Below are positions 1 through 6,894 of a stretch of 33,624 nucleotides of DNA, one piece after another. The position numbers and the translations under genes are program-made. The notes under the pieces were generated by a model, which saw only the letters and a program-made list of their open reading frames with translations, had not been told where the DNA came from and did not search any database. Within the stretch, counting starts at the first letter, position 1. Each line of letters starts with the position of its first letter. The DNA comes from Actinomycetota bacterium (GTDB lineage Bacteria; Actinomycetota; Thermoleophilia; Miltoncostaeales; Miltoncostaeaceae): assembly GCA_963169235.1 (NCBI GenBank), contig CAUJCX010000037.1:1-33624 (forward strand), in the 5' to 3' direction.

Positions 1-1560
1 GCCCTGGCCATCGCCGCGCCCGCGTCGGCCCAGACGCTCGACTACCAGTTGACGCCCCCGTACGTGCCCGGTGCCGCGGGCAACGGCGACAACGGCTGGT
101 TCCGCGTGCCCGTCACCGTGACGTACGTGTGCACGGCGCCCCCAGGCTACGTGGTCGTCGAGTGCCCCAAGGAGAAGCCCCCCGGGCAGGTGATCCCCGG
201 GCAAGAGACGTTCGACAATCGCGGTGGCAGCCCGCTGCGCCGCACCGCCACGTTCACCCCGGTGGATCCGGCGGCCCCCGCCATCGCGCCGGTCACGAAG
301 GTCCTTGAGGCGGCTCCCGGCGTGATGCTGAAGGGCTCCGACTCGCTGCCACCCGTTGTCTGGATCGCGTCGCCACGGAACGTCACGGCCTACGACGCCG
401 GCGTGCCCGTGACCGTCTCGTACGCGGCCCAGTCGGGACACGGCCCGTCGCCACAGACGGCCACGGGGCCGGTGCCGTCGGGCGGCCTGCTCGACGTCGG
501 CGTGGCCGGCGACCCGTCCACGTGGGGGCCGCGCACGTTCACCGTGACGGCCAGCGACGCCGCCGGCAACACCGCGACGCTGACGCACCAGTACTCCGTC
601 GACGACTTCCCCGGTAAGCCCGTTCTGCAATCGCCGGGCGACGCGGTCTCGGTGGCCAAGCGTCCCGTGCTGACGTGGCAGCTCACCGACCTGGGCGTGG
701 CCCCCACGCGGCTGCGCGTGACCGTGCAGCCCAAGGGGCAGAAGGTGCGCACGTACGACGGCGTGTCGTCGCCGTTCACGGTGCCCGAGGACATGCCGGC
801 CGGAGAGGCGACGTGGAGGGTGACGGCCATCGATGCGCAGGCGCCTGCGCCCGGCCACACCGTCAGCTCCGACTGGCGGCGCATGAACGTGGTGGTCGGC
901 GCCCTGCCCGGGCCCCCCACCAGCATCGCGCTGACGTCGGCCGCCGGGGCCGCGCGCCCGTCGTTCATCTGGAGCGGCGAGGCCGACGCCACGTTCGACT
1001 GGATGATGGTGCAGGGCGACCGCGTCGTGCTGGGGCCCGCGTCCGTGACGGTGGCGGCGCTGCAGGCGCCCGGCGACCTGCCACAGGGGGCGTACGCCCT
1101 GAGGGTGCGCCAGACCACGCCGTTCGGCGGTACCGGGCCGTGGAGTGGTGACTTCGCGTTCACCGTGTCGGCGGGTTCGTCGGGGGCGGCGCCCAGGCCC
1201 ACCATCGCCGCCGTGCAGGGGGCGTCGGGGCTGGCCCGGCCGAAGCCCCGCGCGGCGCGCTATCCCACCGTGCGGGCGAAGCGCCTCACGCCCAGGGCGG
1301 GGGTGCGTACGACGCGGCGCCCCGTGCTGCGATGGCCGCGGGTCAGGGGCGCATCGCTGTACAACGTCCAGGTGTTCCGTGTGGTGGGCACGCGCTACGT
1401 CAAGGTGGTGACGGCGTTCCCGCGCGCCAACCGCTACCGCGTGCCGCGCAACAAGCTGCGCCGCAACGCGGTGCACGTGTGGCGCGTGTGGCCGTACATG
1501 CGCACGGCCAAGCGGTACAAGACCGCGCCGGTGGGCGTCAGCTGGTTCCGCCCCCGGTGA
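1..1560 (+). CDS. Secreted Ig/Fn3-like repeat protein (5' end outside window)
   Basis: The reading frame is open from base 1, so the start lies upstream. The first residues read ALAIAAPASA followed by QTLDYQL, which is the end of a Sec signal peptide with an AxA cleavage site. The mature protein is about 510 aa. It begins with a domain carrying NGWFRVPVTVTYVC, followed by an Ig-like segment (about residues 120-210, with the phrase TASDAAGNTA typical of HYR/bacterial Ig domains) and two Fn3-like beta segments. A basic C-terminal domain runs from RRPVLRW to the final WFRPR. No sortase motif, lipobox or C-terminal helix is visible. The gene just downstream is a shorter paralog; the last 66 residues are identical at about 43 positions by eye. 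Probable role is an exported structural or adhesive protein; function unknown. A TTG at 49 is not a credible start because it lies after the signal peptide. Confidence 0.8.
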   Translation, partial: ALAIAAPASAQTLDYQLTPPYVPGAAGNGDNGWFRVPVTVTYVCTAPPGYVVVECPKEKPPGQVIPGQETFDNRGGSPLRRTATFTPVDPAAPAIAPVTKVLEAAPGVMLKGSDSLPPVVWIASPRNVTAYDAGVPVTVSYAAQSGHGPSPQTATGPVPSGGLLDVGVAGDPSTWGPRTFTVTASDAAGNTATLTHQYSVDDFPGKPVLQSPGDAVSVAKRPVLTWQLTDLGVAPTRLRVTVQPKGQKVRTYDGVSSPFTVPEDMPAGEATWRVTAIDAQAPAPGHTVSSDWRRMNVVVGALPGPPTSIALTSAAGAARPSFIWSGEADATFDWMMVQGDRVVLGPASVTVAALQAPGDLPQGAYALRVRQTTPFGGTGPWSGDFAFTVSAGSSGAAPRPTIAAVQGASGLARPKPRAARYPTVRAKRLTPRAGVRTTRRPVLRWPRVRGASLYNVQVFRVVGTRYVKVVTAFPRANRYRVPRNKLRRNAVHVWRVWPYMRTAKRYKTAPVGVSWFRPR

Positions 1561-1567
1561 CCCCGGG

Positions 1568-1587
1568 CGGCTGAGTTCGCCTCACCG
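1568..1587 (+). terminator. Weak hairpin after the first secreted protein gene
   Basis: Eight bases after the stop codon, CGG(C)TGAG and CTCACCG can pair around a TTCGC loop with one bulged C. There is no T-run. It is at best a weak intrinsic terminator. Confidence 0.25.
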
Positions 1588-1657
1588 CGGGCCCGTCTGG
1601 AACGCGGCGGGACCGCGGAGCGGGCGCGGGATGACGCGCGGCGGCGCGACGTCCGCG

Positions 1658-1686
1658 TTTGCGCCCCGTGTGAGTGGGGCTAAGAT
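1658..1686 (+). promoter_or_regulatory. Promoter of the second secreted protein
   Basis: A -35-like TTTGCG (1658-1663) and a -10 TAAGAT (1681-1686) are separated by exactly 17 bases. The -10 box ends 7 bases before the ATG at 1694, so the transcript would begin at or next to the start codon (leaderless). This spacing is why the ATG at 1694, rather than the one at 1685 that overlaps the -10 box, is taken as the start. Confidence 0.5.
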
Positions 1687-1693
1687 GCCCCCC

Positions 1694-2989
1694 ATGGCGC
1701 GCCCTTCCTCCGCCGGTGCAGCGCTTGCGCTCTCCACCGGGCTCGCGCTCGTGGCCGCGCCCGGCGCCGCACAGACCGTGACCCCGGTGATGATCCCGCC
1801 ATACGTGGAGGGGCTCACGGGCGTGAACGGGTGGCTGCGTACGCCCGCGCGGGTGGAGTTTCTGTGCACGCCCGACCGCGGTGGCGTGAGGGTGAAGTCG
1901 TGCCCCCCCGGGCTCACGCTCGCCGAGGGCGCCGTCGGCCCGTTCACCGGCACGGCGGTGTTCACCCAGGGCGGGGGCGACACCCCGGTGACCGTGACGG
2001 TTCCCGCCACCGATCAGACGCCGCTGCGGGGCGTCGACAGCCTGGCGCCCGCCATCGAGATCACGTCGCCGGCCGACGGTGCGACCCTGACGGCGGGGAC
2101 GCAGGGGATTCTGGCGTACACCGTCGATCCCCGCGGGCCTGCACCGCTCGTGACGGCCGTGCCCGCGTCGGGCAGCGTGTTCGACGTCGGGGCGGTGGGG
2201 CTGGGCGGCGTGACGGTCTCGGCGACCGATGAGGCCGGCAACACGTCGTCGTCGGTGCGTACGTACGCGGTGACCGCCGCTCCGCCGCCGCCTCCGCCGC
2301 CTCCACCTCCACCGCCGCTCGCTCCCCCGGCCCCGCCGCCCGCCGCCCCGGCGGCACCGCCCCCGCCCGTCTTGGTGGCCCCGTCGGGCGTCACGAGGAC
2401 GTCGGCCGACGGGGCGACGCGACCGTCGTTCCGGTGGGCCGGCGCGGACGGGGCCTCGTTCGAGTACCAGATCGCCGCGGCAGGACAGGCCGTGCTGGGC
2501 CCCACCACCACCGGCGCGCAGTCGGTCGCGCTGGGCGTGACGCTCGAGGCGGGCGCGTACGTGTTCCGCGTGCGCCAGACGACGGCGGCGGGCACGGGCC
2601 CGTGGAGCGCGGACCTGCCGTTCTCGGTCGCCCCGGCGGGCACCGCGGCCGGCGTCACGCCGACGGCCCGCACATCGCTGCGCGTCATCTACCCGACACA
2701 GCGCGCCCGCATGCTGCGGCCGAAAGCGGGCAGTCGCACGTCCCGCCGGCCGCTGTTGAGCTGGACCAAGCGCCGTGGCACCGTGCTGTACAACGTCCAG
2801 TTGTACCGGGTCAAGGGAGTGCGGTACCGCAAGGTGATGAGCGTGTTCCCGCGCACCAATCGCGTGCGCGTGCCGACCAAGCGCCTGGCCCGCAACGCCG
2901 TGTACGTGTGGCGCGTGTGGCCATACCTCAGCTCCACCAAGCGGTACGCCAAGGCCCCCATCGGCACCAGCTGGTTCCGGCCACGGTGA
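1694..2989 (+). CDS. Secreted Ig/Fn3-like protein with proline-rich linker
   Basis: About 431 aa. Residues 1-27 form a signal peptide (MARPSSAG, then a hydrophobic stretch, then APGAA before QTV). The N-terminal domain repeats the NGWLRTP...C...CPPG pattern of the upstream paralog. An Ig-like segment with TDEAGNTSS comes next, then a proline/alanine linker of about 35 residues (about 2278-2375) with an unbroken run of 12 prolines, an Fn3-like segment containing FRVRQTTAAGTGPWS, and the shared basic C-terminal domain ending WFRPR. It lies about 130 bases after its paralog with its own promoter. The proline linker probably spaces the domains across the wall. Function is unknown; an exported surface or wall-associated protein is the reasonable reading. 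An in-frame start at 1685 or 1631 is possible but would place residues ahead of a normal signal peptide. Confidence 0.78.
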   Translation: MARPSSAGAALALSTGLALVAAPGAAQTVTPVMIPPYVEGLTGVNGWLRTPARVEFLCTPDRGGVRVKSCPPGLTLAEGAVGPFTGTAVFTQGGGDTPVTVTVPATDQTPLRGVDSLAPAIEITSPADGATLTAGTQGILAYTVDPRGPAPLVTAVPASGSVFDVGAVGLGGVTVSATDEAGNTSSSVRTYAVTAAPPPPPPPPPPPPLAPPAPPPAAPAAPPPPVLVAPSGVTRTSADGATRPSFRWAGADGASFEYQIAAAGQAVLGPTTTGAQSVALGVTLEAGAYVFRVRQTTAAGTGPWSADLPFSVAPAGTAAGVTPTARTSLRVIYPTQRARMLRPKAGSRTSRRPLLSWTKRRGTVLYNVQLYRVKGVRYRKVMSVFPRTNRVRVPTKRLARNAVYVWRVWPYLSSTKRYAKAPIGTSWFRPR

Positions 2990-3011
2990 CGTCGGCGGGC
3001 GGGCGCTAGCG

Positions 3012-3470
3012 GTGGACCAGGCCTTGCGCGACCGGTGGCTGGCCCATGCCCGGCGCCGGATGTCCGGGGCGGGTCTGCGCACGGGCGCTGCCCGGGCGCG
3101 CGTGGTGGCGTTCATGGCCGAGGAGGGCCAGTGCCTGGTGGGCGCGCAGGAGATCGTCGACGGCCTCCGGGAGCGCGGCGGGGGCGGTGCGCAGGCGTCG
3201 GTGTACCGGGTGCTCGACGAACTGCACGGGCTGGGCCTTGTGCGGCGCAGCGTCGACGACCAGGGCGCCGCACGGTACGAGATCCACGACGACGATCACC
3301 ACCATCACCACTTCGTGGATGACGCCACCGGCGCCGTCACCGCGTTCGAGGACGCGGCCCTGGAGGACGCCCTGGCCGAGGCGGCCGAGCGCCTGGGCGT
3401 CGAGCTGAGCGGGCACGAGATCGTGCTGCGGGGCCGCAAGGTGCCTCGGGGGGCTCCTGCGGGCGACTGA
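3012..3470 (+). CDS. Fur-family metalloregulator lacking the CxxC zinc motifs
   Basis: 152 aa, GTG start, 22 bases after the preceding stop, so possibly cotranscribed with it. The N-terminal half has the Fur winged helix: GLRTGAARARVV, then QEIVDGLRERG and QASVYRVLDELHGLGLVRR, which is the recognition-helix region. The dimerization half has the histidine cluster HHHHHF followed by VTAFEDAALEDAL and GHEIVLRG, as in Fur/Zur proteins. In the usual family the histidines are followed by a CxxC, with a second cysteine pair at the C-terminus. Here these positions read DDATG and RKVPRG, and the only cysteine is in EEGQCLVG. The structural zinc site is therefore missing while the histidine-rich regulatory site remains. 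Fur, Zur or a divergent relative cannot be distinguished from sequence; a target gene is not obvious nearby. Confidence 0.82.
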   Translation: MDQALRDRWLAHARRRMSGAGLRTGAARARVVAFMAEEGQCLVGAQEIVDGLRERGGGGAQASVYRVLDELHGLGLVRRSVDDQGAARYEIHDDDHHHHHFVDDATGAVTAFEDAALEDALAEAAERLGVELSGHEIVLRGRKVPRGAPAGD

Positions 3471-3475
3471 GGCCC

Positions 3476-3492
3476 CGCGGTGCGTGCCCGCG
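3476..3492. terminator. Hairpin between convergent genes
   Basis: CGCGG and CCGCG pair around a 7-base loop in the 33-base gap between the Fur-family gene and the convergent membrane protein gene. It could terminate both, but there is no T-run on either strand. Confidence 0.3.
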
Positions 3493-3503
3493 TGGTGGAT
3501 GGG

Positions 3504-4301
3504 CTAGGAGGACGCCGGCGGGTCGTCGCGCAAGAGCCGCTCGCGGTCGGCGGCGCTGCGGATCTGCACGGGGCCTTCGTCCGTGGGCGGCGGTGCGTCG
3601 GTACCCGCATCGCGCGGTGCTCCGGCGTCGTCCGCGGCGGGGGGCGCGTCGGACGAGGACACGGGCACGACGCGCGTGTCGCCGGCCTCGCGGTGCGCGG
3701 GGTCGCCATCGGGCGCACGCTCGTCGCGCGCGGGCACGTCGGCCAGCGTGCGGGGTGCCTCCACCGGCTCGGCGGGGGTCGCGTCGGCGTCGGCGTCGCG
3801 CCCGGTCGTCACGGGCGCCGGCTCGCGGAACTCCAGCTCGCGGGTGCGCTCGCGGCGGGGCGACAGCACGTTCAGAAGCAGAAGCACGCCCCCCACGGCC
3901 CAGATGGCGGACGTGACCCAGTTGGCGGCCGCCAGTCCGAGCACGTCGCCGGTGACGAAGCCCAGCACCGCGGCCACCAGCATCGCGACGCCGACGATGG
4001 CCGACATCGCCTTGGCCAGGTGGTGCTGCGCCGCGCCGAACAGAAGCAGCGCGCCCGCCAGGATCGTGATCCAGCTGGTCCACCCGTTGATCTCGATGCC
4101 CCAGTGGGACGTGCCGACGGGATCGGCGTCCGGGAAGCCAGCGATGGCGGGGAACGACGCGTCGCGCAGCAGGCCCAGGAGGCCGGCGGCGGTGGCCAGC
4201 AGCCCGATGACCAGCGCGGGGCCCTTGGCGAGGGACACCCCCGGCTGGCGCACGGTGTGCCGGTGGACGTTGGGGTCGGAAGCAGGCCTCTTCCCGAACA
4301 T
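3504..4301 (-). CDS. Four-helix membrane protein with long acidic tail (DUF4383-like)
   Basis: 265 aa, ATG start. Four hydrophobic segments are visible: about residues 27-45 (GPALVIGLLATAAGLLGLL), 74-92 (SWITILAGALLLFGAAQ), 96-115 (AMSAIVGVAMLVAAVLGFV) and 126-145 (WVTSAIWAVGGVLLLLNVL). The hydrophobic core and spacing recall small DUF4383-type actinobacterial membrane proteins, but the match is only by pattern. From about residue 148 onward the chain is charged, rich in D, E, P and A, and probably disordered in the cytoplasm. A GGGGGTG Shine-Dalgarno-like run precedes the ATG. Function unknown. It is transcribed away from the ABC importer behind it. Confidence 0.7.
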   Translation of the reverse strand: MFGKRPASDPNVHRHTVRQPGVSLAKGPALVIGLLATAAGLLGLLRDASFPAIAGFPDADPVGTSHWGIEINGWTSWITILAGALLLFGAAQHHLAKAMSAIVGVAMLVAAVLGFVTGDVLGLAAANWVTSAIWAVGGVLLLLNVLSPRRERTRELEFREPAPVTTGRDADADATPAEPVEAPRTLADVPARDERAPDGDPAHREAGDTRVVPVSSSDAPPAADDAGAPRDAGTDAPPPTDEGPVQIRSAADRERLLRDDPPASS

Positions 4302-4437
4302 GTCGCACCCCCGTTTGGTGGTTTCGGTGGGTCGGCGTCCGTGCGGGCACCGACGTGGCCAGGCTACGTCACATGGTCCGAGGCGCGCGCAAGCGTAGGC
4401 GATGCGCGCCTCATGCGCGCGAAAAGGCGGGGAAGCG

Positions 4438-5178
4438 CTAGAGAACCCGCGACAGGAAGCGCTGCGTGCGCTCCTGCGTGGGCGCCGACAGCACGGCCGC
4501 CGGCTCGCCCTCCTCGATCACGACGCCCGCGTCGATGAACACCAGGCGATCGCAGACCTCGCGGGCGAACCCCATCTCGTGGGTCACCACCACCATGGTC
4601 ATGCCGGCGTCGGCCAGGCGACGCATCACCGCCAGCACCTCCACGACCAGCTCGGGGTCGAGGGCGCTGGTGGCCTCGTCGAACAGCATCACCTCGGGGT
4701 CCATGGCCAGTGCGCGGGCGATGGCGACGCGCTGCTGCTGGCCGCCGGACAGCGCGCGCGGCCGGGCCGTGGCCTTCTCGGACAGCCCCACGCTGCCCAG
4801 GAGGTCGAGTGCCTTCTCACGCGCCTGGGCGCGGCCCATGCCCTTCACGATCTGGGGCGGGCGCGCGACGTTGTCGAGCACGCTGTAGTGGGGGAACAGG
4901 TTGAAGCTCTGGAACACCATGCCCATGCGGCTGCGCAGCGCGTTGGTGTCGGCCTTCGGGTGCGTCAGCTCGTCGTCGTCGATGAACACGCGGCCCGACG
5001 TGGGCACCTCGATGAGGTTCATGCATCGCAGCAGCGTCGACTTGCCCGACCCCGACGGCCCGATGACGCACACCACCTCGCCGCGGCGCACGGCGAGGTC
5101 GATGCCGCACAGCACCTCGTGGTCGCCGTACGCCTTGTGCAGGCCCTCGACGCGCAGCAGCACGTCGCCGGTGCTCAC
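4438..5178 (-). CDS. Polar amino-acid ABC transporter ATPase
   Basis: 246 aa, the usual GlnQ/HisP-family length. It powers uptake through the permease encoded just upstream. Walker A is GPSGSGKST (about residues 38-46), the signature is LSGGQQQR, Walker B is [12 protein letters not shown], and the switch histidine lies in [18 protein letters not shown] and [10 protein letters not shown] are typical of the amino-acid importer subfamily. The GTG start overlaps the permease stop by 4 bases (GTGA), so translation is coupled. Exact substrate (glutamine, glutamate, cystine, arginine) cannot be read from the ATPase. Confidence 0.95.
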   Translation of the reverse strand: MSTGDVLLRVEGLHKAYGDHEVLCGIDLAVRRGEVVCVIGPSGSGKSTLLRCMNLIEVPTSGRVFIDDDELTHPKADTNALRSRMGMVFQSFNLFPHYSVLDNVARPPQIVKGMGRAQAREKALDLLGSVGLSEKATARPRALSGGQQQRVAIARALAMDPEVMLFDEATSALDPELVVEVLAVMRRLADAGMTMVVVTHEMGFAREVCDRLVFIDAGVVIEEGEPAAVLSAPTQERTQRFLSRVL

Positions 5179-5915
5179 GGGATCACCACGGGGCCGCCGC
5201 CCGAGCGACGCCGATCGCGCTCGATGAAGTGGTCGACCAGGCGCGTCAGCGGCAGGGTGAACACCAGGTAGCAGATGGCCGCGGCGGTGAGGGGGGTGGA
5301 GTTGAGCGACAGCGACTGCGCATCACGGGCGGCACCCACCACCTCGGACACCGCGATGGTGGACAACAGCGACGTGTCCTTCGACAGGATGATGAACTCG
5401 TTCATCAGCGGCGGCACCACCCTCCGCACGGCCTGCGGCAGCACGATGCGGCGCATGGTCTGGCCGCCCGACATGCCGAGGCTGCGGGCGGCCTCCACCT
5501 GGCCGCGTTCCACCGACTCGATGCCCGCGCGGAAGATCTCGGCCAGGTACGCGGCGTACACCAGGCTGAGGGCCAGCACGCCGACCCCGAACGCGCCCAT
5601 GCCGCTGAAGTACGGCACGCCCATGAACGGCAGGCTGACGTACAGCAGCACGATCACCAGCAGGGCGGGCAGGCCGCGGAACAGATCGATGTACGTCACC
5701 GCCACGGCCCGCGCGATCCACGTCAGTACGCGGCGGGGACGGCTGGCGCGGCCGGTGCGCGTCTGGCGCAGCACCGCCAGCGTCATGCCGCCGGCCGCGG
5801 CGAACAGCAGCGCCGTGAACGTGACCTTGATGGTCAGCCAGAACCCGTGGAGGATCGGGCCGATGTAAGGGCGCACGTCGTCCCACGAGAAGAACAGCTC
5901 GCGGATGGTTCCCAC
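5175..5915 (-). CDS. Polar amino-acid ABC transporter permease
   Basis: 246 aa membrane subunit of the importer, in the HisM/GlnP family. It has about five membrane segments and the cytoplasmic EAA loop [20 protein letters not shown] that contacts the ATPase. [12 protein letters not shown] and [14 protein letters not shown] are family hallmarks. GTG start at 5915 preceded by GGGAG at 9 bases; 29 bases separate it from the upstream receptor gene, and the stop overlaps the ATPase start. One permease gene is present, so a homodimeric channel is expected. Confidence 0.93.
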   Translation of the reverse strand: MGTIRELFFSWDDVRPYIGPILHGFWLTIKVTFTALLFAAAGGMTLAVLRQTRTGRASRPRRVLTWIARAVAVTYIDLFRGLPALLVIVLLYVSLPFMGVPYFSGMGAFGVGVLALSLVYAAYLAEIFRAGIESVERGQVEAARSLGMSGGQTMRRIVLPQAVRRVVPPLMNEFIILSKDTSLLSTIAVSEVVGAARDAQSLSLNSTPLTAAAICYLVFTLPLTRLVDHFIERDRRRSGGGPVVIP

Positions 5916-5944
5916 GACGACGTGCTCCCTGTCGTCCTACCGGT

Positions 5945-6802
5945 TCAGTTGGCCGGGGGCTCCTCGTTGAACCACTTCTTGTAGAGCTTGGCGTACGTGC
6001 CGTCCTCCTTGATCTGCGCCAGCCCCTTGTTGAACGCCGCCTGCAGCTTGGTGCCCTCCTTGGGGAACGCGAAGCCGTAGCTCTCGGACGGGCTCACCTT
6101 CGCCACCATGGTCAGCTGCGGCTTCTTGGTGGTGGCGTACGCCGAGATGGCGTAGTCGTTCACCACCACGTCCACGCGCTTGGCGGCCAGGGCGTTGAAC
6201 GCGTCATCGATGATCTGGAACTGCTGCACGTCGGCGCCCGGCACCTTGGAGGCCAGGTCGGCGCCGGTGGTGCCGCGCTGCACGCCGATGATCTTGCCCT
6301 TCAGCGCGGTCTGCGCCTCCTCGGGCGTGATGGTCTTGCCGGTGAGCGAGTCGAGGCCCTTGGTGTCGTCGGTGCGCACCATGATCGACTGGTTGGCCTC
6401 GAAGTACGGGTCGCTGAACATCACCGTCTTCTCGCGCTCGGGCGTGATGGTGATGGACGATGCGGCCATGTCGAAGCGGCCCTGGGCCGTCGACGTGAAG
6501 ATGGTGTCGAAGCGCTCCTTCTTGAACTGCACGTCGGTGACGCCGAACGTGGCGGCGATCGCCTTCACGACGTCGACGTCGAAGCCCTGCACCTCGTCGG
6601 AGCCGGGTTCGGTGAACTCGAACGGGGCGTACGGGATGTCGCTGCCCACCAGCAGCGTTCCCGGGGTCTTGAGGCCCAGGTCCTGTGCGGCGGTGGTCGC
6701 CGTGTCGGCGCCCTTCTTCGCGTCGTCGTCCCCACCACAGCCGGCGAGCGCAAGCGTCGCCGCCATGGTCGCGGCGATACATGCCATGAGCAACTTACGC
6801 AT
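5945..6802 (-). CDS. Amino-acid-binding lipoprotein of the ABC importer
   Basis: 285 aa solute-binding protein, family 3. The N-terminus has a lipoprotein signal peptide with lipobox LALAGC, so the mature protein is tethered at Cys21 outside the membrane. The first lobe starts at TLLVGSDIPYAPFEF and contains GFDVDVVKAIA, FDTIFTSTAQGRFDMA and ITPEREKTVMFSDPYF, where the arginine normally binds the ligand carboxylate. KRVDVVVNDYAISAY in the second lobe supplies the aspartate that binds the amino group. It is the first gene of a three-gene minus-strand operon (receptor, permease, ATPase). The ligand is a polar amino acid; which one is not determinable here. Confidence 0.93.
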   Translation of the reverse strand: MRKLLMACIAATMAATLALAGCGGDDDAKKGADTATTAAQDLGLKTPGTLLVGSDIPYAPFEFTEPGSDEVQGFDVDVVKAIAATFGVTDVQFKKERFDTIFTSTAQGRFDMAASSITITPEREKTVMFSDPYFEANQSIMVRTDDTKGLDSLTGKTITPEEAQTALKGKIIGVQRGTTGADLASKVPGADVQQFQIIDDAFNALAAKRVDVVVNDYAISAYATTKKPQLTMVAKVSPSESYGFAFPKEGTKLQAAFNKGLAQIKEDGTYAKLYKKWFNEEPPAN

Positions 6803-6846
6803 GAGCCTGGAGCCCTCCCGGAGCCGGTGTGATCATTCAGTGACTC

Positions 6847-6882
6847 TGCGAAACCTACCCGGCCGTCACGGCGAGCGGAACC
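6847..6882 (-). promoter_or_regulatory. Possible promoter of the amino-acid importer with TTTCGCA half-site
   Basis: On the minus strand, TTCCGC and TAGGTT (6853-6858) are spaced 17 bases apart, 50 bases ahead of the receptor ATG. TTTCGCAGA lies directly over the predicted start region (6845-6853); the same 9-mer overlaps the -35 of the c-di-GMP operon. A GGGAGGG Shine-Dalgarno run follows, about 11 bases before the ATG. Confidence 0.35.
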
Positions 6883-6894
6883 GTCGCGCGCGCG

